The notes under the pieces: model-generated
The model's database searches: none
What the model saw: the letters and a program-made list of their open reading frames with translations, nothing else
What the model was told of the DNA's origin: nothing
DNA from: an uncultured Ruminococcus sp.
GTDB lineage: Bacteria > Bacillota_A > Clostridia > RUG12999
DNA: 7,977 nt
Assembly: GCA_902783995.1 (NCBI GenBank)
Contig: CACZTG010000054.1
Coordinates: forward strand, 1-7,977
Reading direction: 5' to 3'
Made by a program: the position numbers and the translations under genes
Shown here: positions 1-7,080 of the stretch, one piece after another
Numbering within the stretch: the first letter of the stretch is position 1
How the letters are laid out: every line of letters starts with the position of its first letter

Positions 1-726
1 ACCGCCGTTTGAAAGCTCAATAAGCATACATTCGTTTGAAAACGGGTTATTATAATCGTTTTGTCCGTCCGTACCGTAAATATCCGTTCTTTCGCTTCCC
101 TTAAAGCCCATAGCCACAACTCTTTTTGCATATACGCCGGGCATTGCAGAAAGAATCATGGACGTTGAATGTGAAGGATAGAAGAAAGGAGGTATTCCGG
201 CATATTTTTTCCAGTCCTCGCCGCCGGAGCTTCTGAAGCTCATTTCCATATTTCTTATATCATGATTGTACTGCGCCTCACCGAAGGTAAATCTTCCGAA
301 AGTACCTTTTGCGAATTCCGTGCGGCAGAAGCACGCAGGCGCGCGGTAGAAGCCTGTTTCACCCATTGAATAGGTAAGTCTTGTTTCTCTTACAAGCCTT
401 TCTATTTCTTTTATTTCATCAACGTTTATGGCGCAGGGAACAGAGCTGTAAACATGTTTACCTGCTTTGAGCGCTCTTATTACCATATTGCCGTGAGTGT
501 AGCGCTGTGTAAATACGGCTACGGCGTTAATTTCTTTTGATGCAAGTATTTCTTCATAGGTATCTATAATTTTAACATCAAAGTCTTTTGCGAATTTTTC
601 GGCGCGCTCTCTTTTTAAATCGCACACATAAACTTCCTCAACGATAGGGTCTGCTTTAAAAAGCGGAACAAAAAACGGACTGAATCTGCCGCAACCCACT
701 ACTGCAATTTTCATTTTCTCTTTCAT
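1..726 (-). CDS. Gfo/Idh/MocA family oxidoreductase, C-terminally truncated by the window edge
   Basis: Predicted cytoplasmic NAD(P)-dependent dehydrogenase or epimerase acting on a sugar, polyol or derivative; the substrate cannot be told. 242 codons are open from ATG at 726 to the window edge; family members are usually 330-400 residues, so about a third is missing. The N-terminus is a Rossmann fold (residues 5-125): a beta strand followed by G11-C-G13-R-F-S16 (the third glycine is Ser), an acidic D37 at the end of strand 2, and KAGKHVYSSVPCA (87-99), which aligns with the usual AGKHVxxEKP motif but lacks its Glu-Lys. From 126 the second domain begins (FGEAQYNHD at 148-156, H185 in HSTSM), matching a Gfo/Idh subgroup with Ser-x-Val-Pro in place of EKP. 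The ATG at 726 is chosen because GGAGAG (740-735) lies 8 nt upstream; an in-frame ATG at 714 is the alternative. It is transcribed divergently from the glycosidase operon, suggesting a shared pathway. Confidence 0.88.
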   Translation of the reverse strand, partial: MKEKMKIAVVGCGRFSPFFVPLFKADPIVEEVYVCDLKRERAEKFAKDFDVKIIDTYEEILASKEINAVAVFTQRYTHGNMVIRALKAGKHVYSSVPCAINVDEIKEIERLVRETRLTYSMGETGFYRAPACFCRTEFAKGTFGRFTFGEAQYNHDIRNMEMSFRSSGGEDWKKYAGIPPFFYPSHSTSMILSAMPGVYAKRVVAMGFKGSERTDIYGTDGQNDYNNPFSNECMLIELSNGG

Positions 727-789
727 TTTATTTACTCTCCTTTTTTGATTTGTTTTGTTGCCGGTTTATTTGTTTAACTGTCTTTATTG

Positions 790-798
790 ATTATAGCA
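790..798 (-). promoter_or_regulatory. Extended -10 promoter for the leftward oxidoreductase gene
   Basis: Read on the minus strand this is TGCTATAAT, a perfect TGnTATAAT extended -10 box. No good -35 box lies 16-18 nt upstream (the best, around 813-818, reads AACATT), which is acceptable for an extended -10 promoter. The predicted transcription start near 783 gives a leader of about 55 nt before the ATG at 726. Confidence 0.55.
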
Positions 799-881
799 TT
801 TATTTGTAATGTAATGTTTAAAATAATAAAGAATAAATATAAGAAAACAAACTTTTTTATACGGTAAAAATTTTGTTCCGT

Positions 882-895
882 ACAAAATATTTTGT
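882..895. repeat. Perfect 14 bp palindrome, possible operator
   Basis: ACAAAATATTTTGT is identical to its own reverse complement. It also sits inside a looser inverted pair, TACAAAA (881-887) and TTTTGTA (896-902). It lies about 45 bp upstream of the -35 box of the glycosidase operon and about 85-100 bp upstream of the leftward -10 box, so an activator or shared regulator could bind here. The DNA is so AT-rich that a chance palindrome of this length is not very improbable. Confidence 0.35.
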
Positions 896-937
896 TTTTG
901 TAAAGCCTTTCGGTTTTTTAGTTTCTTTTTTATTTTC

Positions 938-975
938 TATTGACAAGTTTCAATTTATTTGTTATACTGTCAATA
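938..975. repeat. 8 bp inverted repeat straddling the operon promoter, possible operator
   Basis: TATTGACA (938-945) and TGTCAATA (968-975) are perfect inverted copies separated by 22 bp, about 30 bp centre to centre or roughly three helical turns. The left arm contains the -35 box and the right arm overlaps the last base of the -10 box and runs to the expected transcription start. A repressor bound to both arms would cover the promoter. The right arm is not seen at the similar promoter near 7000, so it is not simply part of the promoter consensus. Confidence 0.4.
940..968 (+). promoter_or_regulatory. Sigma-A promoter of the GH38-GH78-HAD operon
   Basis: TTGACA (940-945) and TATACT (963-968) are separated by 17 bp: a perfect -35, one mismatch in the -10, ideal spacing. 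The expected transcription start near 975 leaves a leader of about 40 nt before the ATG at 1014. T-rich DNA upstream (912-938) may act as an UP-like element. The 14 bases TTTTCTATTGACAA (933-946) recur exactly at the other rightward promoter (6982-6995). Confidence 0.85.
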
Positions 976-1003
976 TATCATTTAAACGCAAATAACTAAT
1001 TGT

Positions 1004-1009
1004 GAGGTG
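1004..1009 (+). promoter_or_regulatory. Ribosome binding site that decides the GH38 start
   Basis: GAGGTG lies 4 nt before ATG 1014 (the GAGG core is 6 nt away). The reading frame is also open from GTG at 1002, but that codon overlaps this site and would have no ribosome binding site of its own, so ATG 1014 is preferred. Confidence 0.8.
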
Positions 1010-1013
1010 TAAA

Positions 1014-3689
1014 ATGAAAGTTAAAAAAATTGATGTGGTATCAAACACACATTGGGACAGGGAATTTCGTTTCAGTTTTGAAAAAACGAGGCATAATCTT
1101 CTTGTTATGCTTGATACAACGCTTGATATTTTAGAGAGTGATAAAAATTATCACTCTTTTACAATGGACGGACATTCAATAATGATAGATGACTATCTTG
1201 AAATGCGTCCCGAAAGGCGTGAGCAGGTTGAAAGACTTGTACGCGAGGGCAGACTCATAATAGGTCCGTACTATACTCTGCCCGAAGAATTTACGATTTC
1301 TCATGAAGCATTAATACGTAACCTTATGTTCGGTCACGAAACCGTAGCAAAATATGGCGGTAAAGTACCTGATGTCGCATATACTCCCTCAAGCTGGGGA
1401 CAGACAGGACAGCTTCCGCAGATACTTTCCGATTTCGGCATAAAATATATGATGTTTTACCGCGGCATATCACACCATGAAGCGCCTGCCGAATATATAT
1501 GGAAAGCGCCCGACGGCACAGAGGTTTTGGCGAGCCGCTTTGCTCTTTATTGCAGATATAACTGGTATTATCAGGTACACAGAAGTGTATCGAGAAACCG
1601 TGTGTGGAGCAAGGACTATAAATGGGGCGAATTTGACGAAGCACCATTCCGTCGTGCCGACGGCTTTGTAGGTCCGTCAATAAATTATGACTTAAAAGCT
1701 CCCGTAGCGAATTACAATAAGAACAACCTTAAAAAAGCGATTCTCGATATGCTTGAAGAAGAAAAGGGACATTTTACAACACCGGTATTTTTAGGAATGA
1801 ACGGTCATGATATTTCAGTCGGTTTTCCGAGAGAAAGTGAGGTTATAAAAGACGCGAAGGAGCTTTTTGAAGGCAAAATAGAGATAGAGCATACTAACCT
1901 TGAGGGCTTTTGGAAGGATGCGGAAAAATATCTTGACAAAGATAAAATGACAGTGCTTACAGGTGAGCGCCGTTCATATCTTAAAGAGGGCAAATGGACA
2001 TATCTTTTCCCCGGAACAATATCCGCAAGAACATATTTAAAGCAGGCTGATTTTAACGCATACACAGAGCTTACGTATTTTGCGGAGCCGCTTAACGCGG
2101 TTGCGGGCAATGACTCGGAGCTGTATTTGAAAAGAGGCTGGAGATATCTTTTGTCAAACCACAGCCACGACGCAAACGGCGGCTGCGCGCCCGACTGTGT
2201 ATGTAAAGATATGGAATATCGCTATCGCAAAGCCCGTGACATAGGAGAAATTGTTACTGAGGACGCAATGACGCATATTTCAAAAAATCTTTCCCCAAAA
2301 GGGCAAAAAGAGGATATAGTGCAGCTTGTTGTGTATAACACACTTCCATATAAGCGCGATATTATCGTTCCTCTTGATATTGAAGTGCCGGACGCGCTCG
2401 GTAAGGGCATAGAGATAGACGGCGTAAAGCTTCAGATTATTCAAAGTGAAAAATCGAGTATTTTTGTTGATAATATCTGGGAAGTGCCGACAATACTCGA
2501 TAGCTTTCATCACAGAGTATATGCTGAGATTAAAAACGTTCCGGCAATGGGGTATAAGACTTATGAAATAAAGGGAAACCCTTATAAAATGCAGAAAAAA
2601 CCGGGTATAGCTATGGGTAATGTGCTTGAAAACTCAAAGATAAGGGCTACGGTAAACTCTGACGGTACCGTAGATGTGCTTTACAAGGTAACGGGCAAGG
2701 AATATAAGGGACTTAATTTCTACACTTCACAGGGAGAGGTTGGAAATGCATGGAAGCATGAAAGTCCCGAATTTGACAGAAAATATTCAAGCACAGGCAC
2801 TTGTCACAGGATATATGTTGCAGAAAGCGGAGAATTAAGCGGTACGATAGTAACAGAATGTGAATTTGAAGTACCTGAAAGCTGTGAAAAAAATCCGAGT
2901 GATATTTATACAAAGCTGCCGATTAAAACAAGCTTTACACTTGAAAAGGACGCCGACTTCATAAAAGTCAAGGTTGAACTTGACAACAGAGCAAAGGATC
3001 ACTGGTTAAGGGTTAATTTCCCGACGGAAATAAAGACGGAGTACTCTTATTCTGACAGCCATTTTGACATTGTAAAAAGAAATATAAAAGTACCCGACTC
3101 CACCGGTTGGGTAGAACAAGCCTTCGGTATGCAGCCGCTTCGCACATTTGCGGCGGTAACAGACGGTGAGAACGGTTTTGCCGTTATGCCGAAGGGACTT
3201 TTTGAGTATGAAGTTTTTGACGATATGACAATGGCGCTGACACTGATAAGAGCTTGCCGTATTAAGCTTGCCGTATCGGAGGAAAAAGTGACAGAGCTTG
3301 AGGATGAAGGCGTACAGTGTCCCGGAAAGAGAACCTTTGAATATGCAATGTATTTTAACAAAGGCACAATATCATCTCTTCCAAGTGAAGCGGCGGAAAT
3401 ATTTGCACCTGTCCGCTGCGCTGTATGCGGCAGAGGTAAAGGCGAGCTTCCCCTCCAGAAAAGCCTGTTTTCCGTTGATAACAAAAACGTCCACGTTACG
3501 GCGGTAAAAAGGGCGGAGGATTTTGACGGCATTATCGTGAGATATTATAATCCGACAGACGAAATTCAGAAGGTTATAATAAACGCCGAAGGAAAACAGT
3601 ATAAATGCAAGCTTGATGAAAGCATAGAGGGTGAATATACGGGAACAGCGAAGCCAAAGGAAATAGTTACTGTGAGGATAAAAAACTAA
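1014..3689 (+). CDS. GH38 alpha-mannosidase-like protein with altered catalytic site
   Basis: An 891-residue protein, normal length for bacterial GH38 retaining alpha-mannosidases (zinc enzymes that cleave alpha-mannosides). There is no signal peptide, so it is predicted cytoplasmic. The N-terminal GH38 barrel (about 4-290) opens with SNTHWDRE, giving zinc-ligand candidates H13 and D15, then MDGHSIMIDDYLEMRPE (51-67) and GPYYTLPEEF (84-93). GMNGHD (ends at D266) matches the region of the family acid/base. LFPGTISARTYLKQA marks the helical middle domain (about 325-405), and H385 in NHSHDANGGC matches the last zinc ligand. A C-terminal beta-sandwich region runs from about 535. The family motif PDSFG, whose Asp is both nucleophile and zinc ligand, reads P125-S126-S-W-G here. 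The codon is TCA (1389-1391), and TCA to GAC would need three changes, so a sequencing error is unlikely. Mannosidase activity is therefore uncertain; the fold assignment is not. It is the first gene of the operon. Confidence 0.88.
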   Translation: MKVKKIDVVSNTHWDREFRFSFEKTRHNLLVMLDTTLDILESDKNYHSFTMDGHSIMIDDYLEMRPERREQVERLVREGRLIIGPYYTLPEEFTISHEALIRNLMFGHETVAKYGGKVPDVAYTPSSWGQTGQLPQILSDFGIKYMMFYRGISHHEAPAEYIWKAPDGTEVLASRFALYCRYNWYYQVHRSVSRNRVWSKDYKWGEFDEAPFRRADGFVGPSINYDLKAPVANYNKNNLKKAILDMLEEEKGHFTTPVFLGMNGHDISVGFPRESEVIKDAKELFEGKIEIEHTNLEGFWKDAEKYLDKDKMTVLTGERRSYLKEGKWTYLFPGTISARTYLKQADFNAYTELTYFAEPLNAVAGNDSELYLKRGWRYLLSNHSHDANGGCAPDCVCKDMEYRYRKARDIGEIVTEDAMTHISKNLSPKGQKEDIVQLVVYNTLPYKRDIIVPLDIEVPDALGKGIEIDGVKLQIIQSEKSSIFVDNIWEVPTILDSFHHRVYAEIKNVPAMGYKTYEIKGNPYKMQKKPGIAMGNVLENSKIRATVNSDGTVDVLYKVTGKEYKGLNFYTSQGEVGNAWKHESPEFDRKYSSTGTCHRIYVAESGELSGTIVTECEFEVPESCEKNPSDIYTKLPIKTSFTLEKDADFIKVKVELDNRAKDHWLRVNFPTEIKTEYSYSDSHFDIVKRNIKVPDSTGWVEQAFGMQPLRTFAAVTDGENGFAVMPKGLFEYEVFDDMTMALTLIRACRIKLAVSEEKVTELEDEGVQCPGKRTFEYAMYFNKGTISSLPSEAAEIFAPVRCAVCGRGKGELPLQKSLFSVDNKNVHVTAVKRAEDFDGIIVRYYNPTDEIQKVIINAEGKQYKCKLDESIEGEYTGTAKPKEIVTVRIKN

Positions 3690-3690
3690 T

Positions 3691-5907
3691 ATGGAAAAGA
3701 AATTTATATCGGCAACAAAAGAGCGCTGTTCTTTTGAACAACATATACCGGCGCCGTATTTGAGAAAAACTTTTGAGCTTGATTTTATCCCCGATAACGC
3801 TGATATCTCAATATGCGGACTGGGCTTTTATGTTCTTTATATAAACGGTATAAATATAACTAAGGGCTTTTTGGCTCCGTATATCAGTAATCCCGACCAT
3901 ATATGCTATTATGATACATATGATATTAAGAATTATTTAGTCAGCGGAGAAAACGTTATAGGCTTGATTTTGGGAAACGGATTTATAAATCCGTTCGGCG
4001 GAGCTGTCTGGGACTTTGATAAGGCAGTTTGGAGAAATGCTCCGTGTGTAGCGTTGGAGCTTACTGTTTCAAATACTGAAAAATCCATTTTTATAGAAGC
4101 TGATACAAGCTTTAAAGTTAAATCGTCACCTATTATCTTTGATGAGCTGAGACTTGGTGAGTATTACGATGCGAACAAAGAAATACCCGATTGGAATAAA
4201 GCCGGATTTGATGACAGCGGCTGGGATAACGCGATTCCGGCTCCCGCGCCGAGAGGCTTTTTAAGAAATGGTATTGCCGAGCCTGTTAATGTTACAAAAG
4301 AAATCAAGCCGGTGCGGATATTAAAGCAGGATAATGATTTCATATATGATTTTGGTGAAAACAATGCCGGAGTTTGTACTTTAAAAATCAGCGCTGAAAA
4401 GGGACAGAGAATTGAACTATGGCACGGTGAAGAACTGAAAGACGGAAAATTTGACAATGCAAGCGTTATTTTTGACAGACCGGAAACTCGGTTTTATAAA
4501 GAATACGGTCAGAAAGATGTCTATATCGCAAAAGGAGAAGGTGTGGAAGAATATACTCCCGTCTTCACATATCACGGGTTCAGGTATGCTCTTGTGAAAG
4601 GAATAACCGAAGAACAGGCAACGACGGAATTGCTTACATATAAAGTGATGAGTTCAGACCTGAAAACCATCGGAGGTTTTAAGTGCAGCGATGAAACGGC
4701 AAATACACTTTTTGAAATGGTAAAACGCTCGGACATTTCAAACTTTTATTATTTTCCTACGGACTGTCCGCACCGTGAAAAAAACGGATGGACAGGTGAC
4801 GCTTCCATGTCGGCACCGCATACTGTTCTGTTGTTTGATGTTTCAAACAGTTGGAGAGAATGGCTTAACAACATAAGGGCCGCGCAGGCTGAAAACGGGA
4901 AGCTTCCGGGAATTATTCCAACTTATGATTGGGGATATAACCGCGGGAACGGTCCTGCATGGGACAGTGTTTTGTTTAATATTCCTTACCAGTTGTATAA
5001 AATGCGCGGTAACACTGATGTTATTTTTGAAAACGCTGATGCGATGATGCGCTATCTGAATTATATTATTAAAAGACGAAATGAAGACGGCACAGTATCA
5101 ATAGGTCTCGGAGATTGGCTGCCTGTAGGCAAAGAGGCAAAAGATTATGATGTTCCTTTAGCGTTCACGGATTCAATAATGGTTATGGATATGGCGGGAA
5201 AAGCTCGCGAAATGTTCAGAGCTGTCGGCTTTGAACATCAGGCAAATTTCGCGGATGAAATTTACCGGGATTTCAGAAACACAATAAGAGAAATGCTGAT
5301 AGATAAAAATACATTATCTGTCAAGGGCGACTGTCAATCCGGTCAGGCAATGGCTTTGTACTATGGCGTTTTTGAAGCGAATGAAAAAGAAAAAGCATTT
5401 AAAAATTTAATGGAGTATATTGCCCGGAAGAATAACAGCTTCGACTGCGGCTTTTTGGGTATGCACACACTGTTTCACGTATTGTCTGAATTTGGGCGGA
5501 GTGAGCTTGCTTATGAAATGATAACAAAAAAAGAATATCCTTCATATGCACACCTTATAGAACAAGGTGAAACTACACTTGTTGAGTCTTTTCAGCCGGA
5601 CGGGAAGCCTTGCGGTTCGCATAATCATCATTTCTTCGGTGATATCGGCAGATGGTTTATAAAATGTGTTGCAGGTCTTAATGTGCTTGATTTTCAAAAC
5701 ATTGAAATAAAGCCGAGCTTTATTAAACAGCTGAGTTATGCTTCTGCTTATTATGAACTGCCGCAAGGTAAAGTATCTGTTGAATGGAAGCGAAACAGCG
5801 ATAAAATAATATTAAATGTAAATTGTCCCGGCACTATAAACAACAATATAATACTTCCCGACGGATATATCGGAGAGAACGGAACTATAAGGAGGGTAAA
5901 GATTTGA
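3691..5907 (+). CDS. GH78 alpha-L-rhamnosidase, intracellular
   Basis: An inverting glycosidase expected to release terminal alpha-L-rhamnose from imported oligosaccharides or plant glycosides. It has 738 residues, shorter than many GH78 enzymes (850-1000), with no signal peptide. Domains in order: an N-terminal beta domain (about 22-130, with LYINGINITKGFLAPY and GENVIGLILGNGF), a beta-sandwich domain (about 212-320, with IYDFGENNAGV), the alpha/alpha barrel (about 325-655) and a C-terminal beta domain (about 657-735). The catalytic acid motif DCPHREKNGWTGD gives D358, E363 and D370, with the spacing of D567/E572/D579 in Bacillus RhaB; E632 in TTLVES matches the general base, and SHNHHFFGDIGRW (643-655) follows as in the family. 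The active site looks intact. The ATG is 1 nt after the GH38 stop; a GTGAGG (3672-3677) lies 13 nt away, rather far, so translational coupling is likely. Confidence 0.92.
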   Translation: MEKKFISATKERCSFEQHIPAPYLRKTFELDFIPDNADISICGLGFYVLYINGINITKGFLAPYISNPDHICYYDTYDIKNYLVSGENVIGLILGNGFINPFGGAVWDFDKAVWRNAPCVALELTVSNTEKSIFIEADTSFKVKSSPIIFDELRLGEYYDANKEIPDWNKAGFDDSGWDNAIPAPAPRGFLRNGIAEPVNVTKEIKPVRILKQDNDFIYDFGENNAGVCTLKISAEKGQRIELWHGEELKDGKFDNASVIFDRPETRFYKEYGQKDVYIAKGEGVEEYTPVFTYHGFRYALVKGITEEQATTELLTYKVMSSDLKTIGGFKCSDETANTLFEMVKRSDISNFYYFPTDCPHREKNGWTGDASMSAPHTVLLFDVSNSWREWLNNIRAAQAENGKLPGIIPTYDWGYNRGNGPAWDSVLFNIPYQLYKMRGNTDVIFENADAMMRYLNYIIKRRNEDGTVSIGLGDWLPVGKEAKDYDVPLAFTDSIMVMDMAGKAREMFRAVGFEHQANFADEIYRDFRNTIREMLIDKNTLSVKGDCQSGQAMALYYGVFEANEKEKAFKNLMEYIARKNNSFDCGFLGMHTLFHVLSEFGRSELAYEMITKKEYPSYAHLIEQGETTLVESFQPDGKPCGSHNHHFFGDIGRWFIKCVAGLNVLDFQNIEIKPSFIKQLSYASAYYELPQGKVSVEWKRNSDKIILNVNCPGTINNNIILPDGYIGENGTIRRVKI
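5891..5896 (+). promoter_or_regulatory. Strong ribosome binding site that fixes the TTG start of the HAD gene
   Basis: GGAGGG, preceded by AA, lies 7 nt before TTG 5904, inside the end of the GH78 gene. It is the best ribosome binding site in the operon. ATG codons in the same frame at 5823 and 6060 have no comparable site, so TTG is the likely start. Confidence 0.8.
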
Positions 5908-6830
5908 AAGAAATAAATAAAACCGATTTTTTTGAAACAGGTAAAAACGGAGTTAAAAGAATACTTACACCGGACGATAAAAAAACAGATATAATCGAAT
6001 TTGAGGATAAGACGCTCTGCTATGTAAAGAGTGCGCTTGGCTATCCTGCGATATATCCGATGTACGAGACTCATTTTGAGCCGAAGGCAGAGGCTGTTTT
6101 AATGGATTTGGACGGAACAAGTGTACATTCGGAAAGCTTTTGGATGTGGGTGATAGAGCAGACCACGGCGCGGCTTTTAAATAATACGAATTTTAAAAGA
6201 GAAGCTGAGGACGAGCCTTTTATTTCGGGACACAGCGTTTCGGAGCATTTGCAGTATATGATAGACAAATACGCGAAAGGCGAAAGTCTTGAAAAAGCAA
6301 GAGGCTATTATTTTGATATAGTAAACTATGAGCTTCGGGAAATATTAAACGGCAGAGGCAAACAGGACGCTTTTACTCCTGCGCCCAATCTTAAAAAGTT
6401 TCTTATGACAGTAAAGAGCGAGGGCATAAAGATAGGTCTTGTAACAAGCGGCTTGTATGAAAAAGCGATGCCCGAAATAATATCTGCGTTTCGCCAGCTT
6501 GATATGGGAGACCCCGTGGATTTTTATGATAGCATAATAACAGCGGGACAGGCACTACGGAAGGGACAGACAGGAACACTCGGCGAGCTCTCGCCCAAAC
6601 CGCACCCATGGCTTTACGCGGAAACCGCGAGAGTGGGTCTTGGAATACCTTTTGAAAGACGCCATAAAGTTCTGGGTATTGAAGACAGCTCCGCCGGTGT
6701 GGTATCAATAAAGCTCGCGGGATTTAGCTGCTGCGGAATATCAGGCGGCAATATTGACAGAGCGGGAATCGGCGAGCTTTGCGATTACAGTGTGGACAGC
6801 CTTATGGATATATTGGAAATTATAATATGA
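5904..6830 (+). CDS. HAD-superfamily hydrolase, beta-phosphoglucomutase-like
   Basis: A predicted cytoplasmic Mg-dependent phosphatase or phosphomutase on a small phosphorylated sugar; the substrate is unknown. With the TTG start it has 308 residues. The HAD signatures are all present: motif I MDLDGTSVHSE with nucleophile D68 and acid/base D70, motif II VTSG (T181/S182), motif III lysine K232 in SPKPHP, and motif IV GIEDSSAG with E260 and D261. An alpha-helical cap fits about 85-160. The last motif residues and cap position resemble the beta-phosphoglucomutase/phosphoglycolate phosphatase group. About 60 residues before motif I (including ALGYPAIYPMYETHF, 44-58) form an extension that usual members, near 220 residues, lack. 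An in-frame ATG at 6060 would give a normal-length 256-residue HAD protein but has no ribosome binding site. The start overlaps the GH78 stop (TTGA), so the two genes are translationally coupled, tying this enzyme to the glycosidases. Confidence 0.85.
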   Translation: MKEINKTDFFETGKNGVKRILTPDDKKTDIIEFEDKTLCYVKSALGYPAIYPMYETHFEPKAEAVLMDLDGTSVHSESFWMWVIEQTTARLLNNTNFKREAEDEPFISGHSVSEHLQYMIDKYAKGESLEKARGYYFDIVNYELREILNGRGKQDAFTPAPNLKKFLMTVKSEGIKIGLVTSGLYEKAMPEIISAFRQLDMGDPVDFYDSIITAGQALRKGQTGTLGELSPKPHPWLYAETARVGLGIPFERRHKVLGIEDSSAGVVSIKLAGFSCCGISGGNIDRAGIGELCDYSVDSLMDILEIII

Positions 6831-6891
6831 GAAATAAAAATGTATATGGCGGTTCCGGCAATTTTATTATTGAATTAAATGTATTTTATAT

Positions 6892-6919
6892 AAGCATCAC
6901 AACCCCGTGATGCTTTTTT
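6892..6919 (+). terminator. Rho-independent terminator of the operon
   Basis: AAGCATCAC (6892-6900) pairs with GTGATGCTT (6907-6915) around the loop AACCCC; six T residues run from 6914 to 6919. It lies 61 nt after the HAD stop codon. No T-run follows on the opposite strand, so it works rightward only. Confidence 0.88.
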
Positions 6920-6988
6920 AAATTTTTGTTTTCTTTTGAAATTTCTTATAAAAACCTTTGAATTGCTTTTGTTTTTTTGCTTTTTCTA

Positions 6989-7017
6989 TTGACAAAGATA
7001 AAACACAGTGGTATAAT
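6989..7017 (+). promoter_or_regulatory. Sigma-A promoter of the ceramidase-like gene
   Basis: TTGACA (6989-6994) and TATAAT (7012-7017) are separated by 17 bp, a full match to consensus. The predicted start near 7024 gives a leader of about 57 nt. The rest of the 250 bp between the HAD and ceramidase-like genes holds the terminator upstream and T-rich DNA, with no sign of a small gene. Confidence 0.9.
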
Positions 7018-7067
7018 TAATATGGCTTGTAATTTTAACAGTATATTTTATAAGTCAGAATAAAAAA

Positions 7068-7071
7068 GGAG
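7068..7071 (+). promoter_or_regulatory. Ribosome binding site for the ceramidase-like gene
   Basis: GGAG, within AAAAAAGGAGAA, lies 9 nt before ATG 7081. A closer ATG at 7074 is only 2 nt from the site and meets a stop after four codons, so it is not the gene start. Confidence 0.75.
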
Positions 7072-7080
7072 AAATGAGAA

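Larger units (their letters stand above)
727..1013. other. Divergent AT-rich intergenic regulatory region
   Basis: No credible gene lies in these 287 bases. The region separates the leftward oxidoreductase from the rightward glycosidase operon and carries both of their promoters. It has long A and T runs, a 14 bp palindrome at 882-895, a loose TACGG/CCGTA inverted pair at 860-864 and 878-882, and an inverted repeat straddling the rightward promoter. This layout is what one expects of a two-way control region, but no regulator gene is present in the window to pair with it. Confidence 0.75.

Noticed and set aside
860..882. TACGG/CCGTA hairpin as a leftward or rightward terminator or riboswitch
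   Set aside because: The stem is only 5 bp with a 13 nt AT loop. It lies upstream of both predicted transcription starts and is not followed by a convincing T-run.
1002..1013. GTG start for the GH38-like gene
   Set aside because: It overlaps the GAGGTG ribosome binding site and has no such site upstream; ATG 1014 fits.
3047..3532. 161-codon open frame on the minus strand
   Set aside because: It is antisense to the GH38-like gene, is Ser-rich with low complexity, and shows no recognisable motif or start signal.
5823..5903. Upstream ATG extension of the HAD gene
   Set aside because: It would overlap the GH78 gene by 85 bases, gives a basic tract with no family similarity, and lacks a ribosome binding site, whereas TTG 5904 has an excellent one.
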